From an uncultured Bacteroides sp. (lineage in GTDB: Bacteria > Bacteroidota > Bacteroidia > Bacteroidales > Bacteroidaceae), in assembly GCA_958477465.1 (NCBI GenBank), contig CAUEFX010000063.1:1-26770 (forward strand): a stretch of DNA of 26,770 nt, read 5' to 3'. The notes beneath the pieces are model-generated. The model had not been told where the DNA came from and ran no database searches. It saw only the letters and a program-made list of their open reading frames with translations. The position numbers were made by a program, and so were the translations under genes. Shown here in pieces: positions 21,671 through 26,770 of the stretch. Each line of letters begins with the position of its first letter. The stretch's first letter is position 1.

Positions 21671-22963
21671 ATGACACCTTTTATTTTATATTTTATCAAA
21701 GTAAATGTAGCATTAGCCGTATTGTATCTCTTTTACAAACTGCTGTTTAGTAAAGATACATTTTTCGGTTTACGCAGACTGATGCTGATATTGATTTATA
21801 TCACTGCATTCACTTATCCGTTATTCAAATTCTCCAGCCGGATAATAACGGATAGCGGTAGTGTTACGGGGCAAGTCATAAACACATTATATAAAAAGGT
21901 ATTACCGGAAATAACGGTCTTCGGTAATGCAACAACCGAACCAACCGCCTATTCGTGGGTTATGATGCTTCTTGCGGGCATTTACATAACAGGGGTCATC
22001 TTCTTGTCAATGCGCACATTGATGGAGATACGGAAAACCGGCACGATACTCCGTCGCAGTAAAAAAACAGAGATAGACGGTATTCGCGTGTGTCTGGCAG
22101 ATACAGAACAGGAGCCTTATTCTTTCTTTAAATGGATTTATATCTATCCGGACAGGCACAGCGCGAAAGAGATGAAAGAAATATTGATACATGAACAGAC
22201 ACATGTACGTGAACTTCACTCGGCAGATATCTTATTGGCACAGATTGCCATCATCATTTGCTGGATTAATCCGTTCGCTTGGCTTATCCGAAGCGAAATA
22301 CGCATCAACCACGAATATCTGGCAGACAGAAAGGTGATAGCAAACGGATATGACAAGAAGACTTATCAGTATCATCTTTTAGGTTTGGAACATACTCAAT
22401 TGGCTGCAGCAAATTTATATAATAACTTTAGTGTATTACCCTTAAAGAACCGAATCAAAATGTTAAACAGAAAAAGAACCCGTAACATCATGAGAAGTAA
22501 GTACCTGATGTTTATCCCCGTAGCCGCTCTGTTGGTCTTATTCAGCAACTGTACGAATACTGCCGACAAAACAACAACGGAAGAAGAAAAAGCAGAAGTG
22601 AAATTTGTACCGACAGAGGTGAAATCGGATACGATCATCGTTCAAGACGAAGCGTTGGATGTGGTAGAAGTAATGCCGGAGTTTCCTGGAGGAAATAAGG
22701 CGATGATGAGCTATCTGGCAGAAAATATCAAATACCCGAAAGAGGCAGAAAATGCAGGTATGCAAGGACGTGTTATCGTACAATTCGTTGTTGATACAGA
22801 CGGCAGCATCGAAGATGCTAAAGTAGTCCGTGCGGTCGATCCGCTGTTGGACAAGGAAGCTATACGTGTAATCAACGCGATGCCGAAATGGAAACCGGGA
22901 ATGCAGGATGGTAAGGAAGTACGTGTCAAATATACCGTACCTATCGCGTTCCGTCTGAAATAA
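21671..22963 (+). CDS. M56 (BlaR1/MecR1-like) membrane metallopeptidase with TonB C-terminal domain
   Basis: This 430-residue membrane sensor-protease probably controls the BlaI-like repressor encoded upstream. It has N-terminal helices at about 4-26, 36-55 and 97-115. The cytoplasmic M56 zinc site is ILIHEQTHVRELHSAD (His174, Glu175, His178), with INHEYLADR (Glu215) as the probable third ligand. A last helix (about 279-293) is followed by a periplasmic linker. The C-terminus is a TonB domain (about 335-430: MPEFPGGNKAMMSYLAENIK, then GRVIVQFVVDTDGSIEDAKV) and takes the place of BlaR1's penicillin-binding domain. It is therefore unlikely to sense beta-lactams directly. Combining M56 and TonB-C is common in Bacteroidetes, but the signal is unknown. 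A strong hairpin follows at 23001. Confidence 0.92.
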   Translation: MTPFILYFIKVNVALAVLYLFYKLLFSKDTFFGLRRLMLILIYITAFTYPLFKFSSRIITDSGSVTGQVINTLYKKVLPEITVFGNATTEPTAYSWVMMLLAGIYITGVIFLSMRTLMEIRKTGTILRRSKKTEIDGIRVCLADTEQEPYSFFKWIYIYPDRHSAKEMKEILIHEQTHVRELHSADILLAQIAIIICWINPFAWLIRSEIRINHEYLADRKVIANGYDKKTYQYHLLGLEHTQLAAANLYNNFSVLPLKNRIKMLNRKRTRNIMRSKYLMFIPVAALLVLFSNCTNTADKTTTEEEKAEVKFVPTEVKSDTIIVQDEALDVVEVMPEFPGGNKAMMSYLAENIKYPKEAENAGMQGRVIVQFVVDTDGSIEDAKVVRAVDPLLDKEAIRVINAMPKWKPGMQDGKEVRVKYTVPIAFRLK

Positions 22964-23000
22964 GCGGCAGGTAGAGATAAAACATTGAAAACATCGATCG

Positions 23001-23040
23001 TTCGCCCTTGTGAGGTTGTAGACAACTCCGCAAGGGCGAA
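23001..23040. terminator. Terminator hairpin after the M56-TonB gene
   Basis: TTCGCCCTTGTGAGGTTG (23001-23018) pairs with CAACTCCGCAAGGGCGAA (23023-23040) around TAGA, with one A/C mismatch and two G-U pairs. It lies 37 bp beyond the stop codon. The downstream sequence is AT-rich rather than a pure T run. Confidence 0.65.
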
Positions 23041-23053
23041 TTAGCATTTATTA

Positions 23054-23085
23054 TTTCCCTATACAGAAAAATTCGTTTATATTTG
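23054..23085 (+). promoter_or_regulatory. tamL promoter (Bacteroides type)
   Basis: The -7 TATATTTG (23078-23085) is exact. Twenty bases upstream, TTTC (23054-23057) differs from the -33 consensus TTTG by one base. The start codon is 31 bases downstream, at 23117. Confidence 0.65.
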
Positions 23086-23116
23086 TAGACTATTTGAGGC
23101 AACTATATAAAACCTT

Positions 23117-25429
23117 ATGAGGAGAGGATATCTTTACACGTTACTGTCTTTTGCTGTCTTGACGCTGCTGGCTTCGTGCTCTGCCACGAAGTTTGTACCG
23201 GAGGATTCCTACCTGCTGGACGAAGTCAGGATAACTACGGACAACAAAGAAGTAAAACCCTCCGACCTGCGGATGTATATAAGACAGAACCCCAATTCCA
23301 AATGGTTCAGTCTGATCAAAATGCAGTTGTATGTATATGATCTTTCCGGTCGCGATTCAAGCAGATGGTACAATAAGTTTCTCCGTAAGATAGGCGATGC
23401 ACCTGTGATCTATAATGAAAACGAAGCAAGGCGTTCGGAGGAAGAGATAACTAAAGCTGTTCAGAATCTGGGTTATATGGGGGCTTCCGTAAAACGTGTG
23501 GCCAAAACAAAGAAAAAGAAACTGAAGCTTTACTACGAAGTAACCACCGGAAAGCCGTATACCATCCGTTCGCTCAACTATGACATTAGAGATGTAAAAA
23601 TCGGTGAATACATGCGAAAAGATTCTGCCAATACTTTACTGAAAGAAGGTATGCTGTTTGATGTGAATGTATTGGATGCTGAAAGACAGCGGATTACGGA
23701 CAATCTGTTGCGAAACGGATATTACAAGTTCAACAAGGATTACATTTCATATACAGCGGATACGGTCCGCAGTACTTATCTTGTAGACCTTACCTTGCAT
23801 TTGCAACCCTACACGACACAGACGGACGATACCCCCAAGCCACACAATCAATATCGTATCAATAAGATAAATTTCATTACGGATTATGATGTGCTTCAAT
23901 CCTCTGCGTTGAGCAGCATCGAAATCAACGATTCGATACATTATAATAATTACCCGATCTATTATAAAGACAAACTTTACTTACGCCCCAAAGTCCTGAC
24001 TGACAATCTGCAATTCTTCTCCGGAGATTTATATAATGAACGCAATGTACAACGTACGTATTCTAATTTCGGCCGTCTGCCGGCACTGAAGTATACCAAC
24101 ATCCGCTTTTTTGAAACAATGGCGGGAGACAGCACTATGCTGAATTGCTATGTGATGCTTACCAAAAGCAAACATAAGTCAATATCCTTTGAGGTGGAAG
24201 GCACCAATTCGGCAGGCGACTTGGGAGCTGCCGCTTCGGTAGCTTTCCAACACCGGAACCTGTTTCACGGTTCGGAAACATTCATGATGAAATTCCGCGG
24301 TGCGTACGAAGCCATCACCGGTCTGCAAGGAGATTACCGTAACAATAATTATACGGAATACGGGGTAGAGACCAGTATTAATTTCCCGAGTTTCCTGTTT
24401 CCTTTTCTAAGTTCCGACTTCAAACGCAAGATAAGGGCAACGACCGAATTCGGTTTACAGTACAGTTACCAGCTCCGTCCGGAATTCTCACGTACTGTGG
24501 CATCGGCTTCCTGGAGTTATAAATGGACGCAACGCCAGCGGACACAGCATCGCATCGACCTGATAGACATCGGGTATCTTTATCTGCCTTGGATTTCGAA
24601 CAAATTTCGCGAGGACTACATCAACAAAGGGCAAAATCATATTTTTGAGTACAATTACAAGAACCGTCTGATCGCCCGTATGGGGTACAGTTATAATTTC
24701 AACAGTGCCGGAAATTCGTTGGTCAACAATACTGTCAGTACCAGTTCATATTCTATCCGTATCAATATAGAGTCGGCAGGAAATGTCTTGTATGCTATCT
24801 CGAAGGCAACCGGTATACGGAAAAATGATGATAACGAATATGCCATTCTGGGTATTCCATACGCACAATATCTGAAAGGAGATTTTGATTTTGCGAAGAA
24901 CATCCGGATAGATCATCGTAATTCACTCGCCTTTCATGCAGGATTCGGTATCGCAGTTCCGTATGGCAATGCAAAAACGATTCCTTTTGAGAAGCAATAT
25001 TTCTCCGGAGGTGCCAATAGCGTTCGCGGATGGTCTGTACGCGATCTGGGTCCCGGTTCCTTTCCCGGAGATGGGAATTTTCTGAATCAGTCGGGAGACA
25101 TCAAGCTGGATGCCAGCATTGAATACCGGAGTAAACTGTTCTGGAAATTTCAGGGAGCTGTCTTTATAGATGCCGGTAACATCTGGACCATCCGTGACTA
25201 TGCCAACCAACCCGGAGGAGTCTTCAAAATCAATGAGTTCTACAAACAAATAGCTGCAGCCTACGGAATAGGTTTGCGCTTGGATCTTGATTTCTTTGTA
25301 TTACGTTTCGATGGAGGTATGAAAGCTGTCAATCCGGCCTATGAAACCCAAAAGGATCATTGGCCTATCATTCATCCCAAATTCAGTCGGGACTTTGCAT
25401 TCCATTTCGCAGTGGGTTATCCATTTTGA
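23117..25429 (+). CDS. tamL: TamL-type outer-membrane assembly lipoprotein (BamA/Omp85 superfamily)
   Basis: This 770-residue Omp85-family protein inserts or assembles outer-membrane proteins. A lipobox (LLASC, Cys21) makes it a lipoprotein, which separates the Bacteroidetes TamL form from proteobacterial TamA. POTRA-like repeats occupy about residues 30-330: the first opens with VPEDSYLLDEVRITTDNKEV, and YYEVTTGKPYTIRSLNYDI marks another. The rest is a 16-strand beta-barrel. It includes the superfamily's conserved segment FSGGANSVRGWSVRDLGPGS (about 631-650), whose VRG(W) is the hallmark motif, and ends in the aromatic strand FAFHFAVGYPF. No tamB lies in the window. Its last 47 bp overlap the convergent lipoprotein gene. 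Confidence 0.9.
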   Translation: MRRGYLYTLLSFAVLTLLASCSATKFVPEDSYLLDEVRITTDNKEVKPSDLRMYIRQNPNSKWFSLIKMQLYVYDLSGRDSSRWYNKFLRKIGDAPVIYNENEARRSEEEITKAVQNLGYMGASVKRVAKTKKKKLKLYYEVTTGKPYTIRSLNYDIRDVKIGEYMRKDSANTLLKEGMLFDVNVLDAERQRITDNLLRNGYYKFNKDYISYTADTVRSTYLVDLTLHLQPYTTQTDDTPKPHNQYRINKINFITDYDVLQSSALSSIEINDSIHYNNYPIYYKDKLYLRPKVLTDNLQFFSGDLYNERNVQRTYSNFGRLPALKYTNIRFFETMAGDSTMLNCYVMLTKSKHKSISFEVEGTNSAGDLGAAASVAFQHRNLFHGSETFMMKFRGAYEAITGLQGDYRNNNYTEYGVETSINFPSFLFPFLSSDFKRKIRATTEFGLQYSYQLRPEFSRTVASASWSYKWTQRQRTQHRIDLIDIGYLYLPWISNKFREDYINKGQNHIFEYNYKNRLIARMGYSYNFNSAGNSLVNNTVSTSSYSIRINIESAGNVLYAISKATGIRKNDDNEYAILGIPYAQYLKGDFDFAKNIRIDHRNSLAFHAGFGIAVPYGNAKTIPFEKQYFSGGANSVRGWSVRDLGPGSFPGDGNFLNQSGDIKLDASIEYRSKLFWKFQGAVFIDAGNIWTIRDYANQPGGVFKINEFYKQIAAAYGIGLRLDLDFFVLRFDGGMKAVNPAYETQKDHWPIIHPKFSRDFAFHFAVGYPF

Positions 25430-25832
25430 CCAACCATCGTTCACCTTCCTTTATCAGATGGAGAGTGTCCTGCTTTTCTGGGACAATGACAGACGTACCG
25501 TTGAAGAAATTGATGCTCAGACTGTTCTTTACAGAACAGACAATAGTGGCATTTCCTCTCTCTTCATCTACTTGTGCATCGGCAACACTGACTGTAACCG
25601 GACCTCTCGCTTTTACTTTATCAACGTGTTGCTGGGTAGTGTTGGTGGCAATAAAACTGATATAGGGGATGGAAGTGGCGGTCACCATATCCTTGGCGGT
25701 CATGTAGTCGAGATTATAGATGGCTTCGCAGAATGAAGCAGCGTTTACAGTAGCCTGATGGGGTGGAGGAGTATCTTGACAAGCGGTAAAACTTATAAAA
25801 GCAGAAAGGCAAAAGAGACGTATTTTTTTCAT
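25383..25832 (-). CDS. Small putative lipoprotein of unknown function
   Basis: This 149-residue protein has a lipoprotein-type signal (MKKIRLFCLSAFISFTAC, Cys18). The mature part looks like a single small alpha+beta domain: helical FCEAIYNLDYMTAKDMVTAT, then strands VTVSVADAQVDEERGNATIV, then DTLHLIKEGERWLVKMD. The pattern resembles NTF2-like (DUF4878-type) lipoproteins, but I do not claim membership. It is transcribed toward tamL and overlaps its last 47 bp. The start is 143 bp downstream of the third palindrome copy, and I see no clean promoter. Confidence 0.72.
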   Translation of the reverse strand: MKKIRLFCLSAFISFTACQDTPPPHQATVNAASFCEAIYNLDYMTAKDMVTATSIPYISFIATNTTQQHVDKVKARGPVTVSVADAQVDEERGNATIVCSVKNSLSINFFNGTSVIVPEKQDTLHLIKEGERWLVKMDNPLRNGMQSPD

Positions 25833-25884
25833 AAACCATAATAAATAAAAGGAAGGTGTGCCAAAGCACCTGAAAGATAGAAAT

Positions 25885-25975
25885 CACCCCTGCTACAGGT
25901 GTTTGAGCCGCATTTCTAAAGCTTTCTAAAGTTTTGTACCCAATTTGGGGGCGCGGTTCATCTGTGGCAGGGGTG
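25885..25975. repeat. Palindromic repeat, copy 3, with expanded loop
   Basis: CACCCCTGCTACAG (25885-25898) pairs with CTGTGGCAGGGGTG (25962-25975) at 13 of 14 positions, or all 14 with G-U. The terminal loop is 63 bases rather than the four of the other copies. It holds its own dyads (CCGC 25908-25911 / GCGG 25953-25956; CCCAA/TTGGG around 25939-25949) and two TTTCTAAAG direct repeats. It lies 50 bp past the stop of the minus-strand DUF3332 gene and is probably its terminator. The plus-strand right flank (AACAAGAGAGTTC) resembles that of copy 1. Confidence 0.7.
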
Positions 25976-26024
25976 CTTGGCTAACAAGAGAGTTCTATAC
26001 CCTCTTTATCCTTTATGACGTGGA

Positions 26025-26579
26025 TTAGCGGGCTGCAAACAGAAGGCCGTTCATTGTCATCTGACGTGCAGCAAGAATACCTTGGGCATCCAGCGTAACA
26101 GTCGTTGTCTCGCCGTTAGGCAAATACATCTGAGCCGTACCATCGTTGTTCATTTTCAAGATCTCTGCACTTTCACCGTTAGCTACTACATTCCAAGTAT
26201 TTGCTTCCTTGTTGTAAATCAATTCCATAGTAGCATCTTCACCTTCTTTTGTGATTGAATAGCCGTTTTCAAGAGTTTCTACCAGATAATTTCCGTTTTC
26301 TCCTTTTACTTTCTTAACATCTCCCACATTGGCCATCGGATTGGAACCGCTCCAGAATTCAATAGAGTTAATTACTATCGCATCTGCTAGATAAGCAACA
26401 CCATACACCGGTATGATATTCATTGCCAGGAACACAAGTTCATTGACAAACTTACTTCCAACTGACTGATTCCAAGAACAAACACGGTTAAACAAACCGA
26501 ATGAACCTACACATGAGCTAAACAAAATAGTACCGCTAAGAGCAAAAGCAGCAACCAGCGTAAATCTGTTTTTTTTCAT
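26025..26579 (-). CDS. DUF3332 family lipoprotein
   Basis: This 184-residue protein has a lipoprotein signal ending LFSSC (Cys23). The segment FNRVCSWNQSVGSKFVNELV, with the continuing hydrophobic stretch LAMNIIPVYGVAYLADAIVI and NSIEFWSGSNP, is the characteristic core of DUF3332 and includes one probable membrane-associated helix. The C-terminal half (about 85-184) is polar and beta-rich, with a run of short strands (GNYLVETLENGYSITKEG; NTWNVVANGESAEILKMNND). The function is unknown. The protein is probably anchored at the cell envelope. It has a good promoter (26655-26687) and is followed by the copy 3 palindrome, so it is likely monocistronic. Confidence 0.88.
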   Translation of the reverse strand: MKKNRFTLVAAFALSGTILFSSCVGSFGLFNRVCSWNQSVGSKFVNELVFLAMNIIPVYGVAYLADAIVINSIEFWSGSNPMANVGDVKKVKGENGNYLVETLENGYSITKEGEDATMELIYNKEANTWNVVANGESAEILKMNNDGTAQMYLPNGETTTVTLDAQGILAARQMTMNGLLFAAR

Positions 26580-26654
26580 AATTTTGTTTTTTTAATTAGT
26601 ATTTTGTAAAACGTACAAGGCTTATGTAAGCCATAAACCTCATTTAATTGAATG

Positions 26655-26687
26655 CAAATATATACTTTTTTTAATAATAGAAGCAAA
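26655..26687 (-). promoter_or_regulatory. Promoter of the DUF3332 gene (Bacteroides type)
   Basis: On the minus strand the -33 TTTG (26687-26684) and the -7 TATATTTG (26662-26655) are separated by 21 bases, a full match to the Bacteroides consensus. The leader of about 65-70 bases contains a small GGCTT/AAGCC hairpin (26619-26632). Confidence 0.75.
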
Positions 26688-26770
26688 AAACGGTTATTTT
26701 TCTATTTTAGAAGTACACGGCTCTTTCATTAAAAAATGCTTTGAAATTTCAATGTTTGTGGCTGATAGGC

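Noticed and set aside
21295..22963. BlaI-M56 pair as a beta-lactam resistance operon
   Set aside because: The sensor lacks the penicillin-binding domain, carries a TonB domain instead, and no beta-lactamase or PBP gene is adjacent.

Overview
The window reads as a Bacteroides-type chromosome (order Bacteroidales). The evidence is promoters of the TAnnTTTG (-7) class, no Shine-Dalgarno dependence, many SPII lipoproteins, a lipoprotein-type TamL, a DUF4296 protein, an M56-TonB sensor, a Nudix-derived sugar regulator and a eukaryote-like IleRS. The order regulator-xylB-xylA-xylose symporter matches what I recall of the Bacteroides xylose locus. I do not assign a species.

Layout. (1) 154-5871: a three-gene tripartite RND efflux operon (lipoprotein adaptor, HAE-1 pump, TolC-like channel). 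Its G+C looks higher than the rest, and it is followed by a 56-bp IS-derived palindrome flanked by TTA. (2) 6434-11707: a xylose catabolic operon with its own promoter: XylR-like Nudix/winged-helix regulator, xylulokinase, xylose isomerase and MFS D-xylose symporter. It takes xylose through import, isomerisation and phosphorylation to xylulose 5-phosphate. It ends in a palindrome that recurs twice more. (3) 11823-13539: a monocistronic GNAT-nitrilase fusion gene ending in the second palindrome copy. (4) 13394-14408: 1 kb without a gene but with at least five hairpins. (5) 14313-20393: ileS, a DksA/TraR-like protein with no zinc site, lspA, a DUF4296 lipoprotein carrying five 7-residue repeats, and a small unknown protein. 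They are tightly packed and partly overlapping. (6) 20344-21108 on the minus strand: a SpoU rRNA methyltransferase whose 3' end overlaps the small gene. (7) 21244-23040: a BlaI-type repressor and an M56 peptidase/TonB-C sensor, probably one operon. (8) 23054-25429: tamL. (9) 25383-26687 on the minus strand: two lipoproteins, one of unknown family and one DUF3332, separated by the third palindrome copy.

Most gene content is ordinary Bacteroides housekeeping and catabolism. The points most worth attention are the swapped signature motif (GIHH in place of HxGH) in IleRS, a dispersed hairpin repeat family at three gene ends, the structured 1-kb gap upstream of ileS, a duplicated start codon region before the efflux pump gene, and the candidate XylR operator. 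I found no CRISPR array, tRNA, rRNA, prophage or complete insertion sequence, and no clear undescribed multi-gene system.
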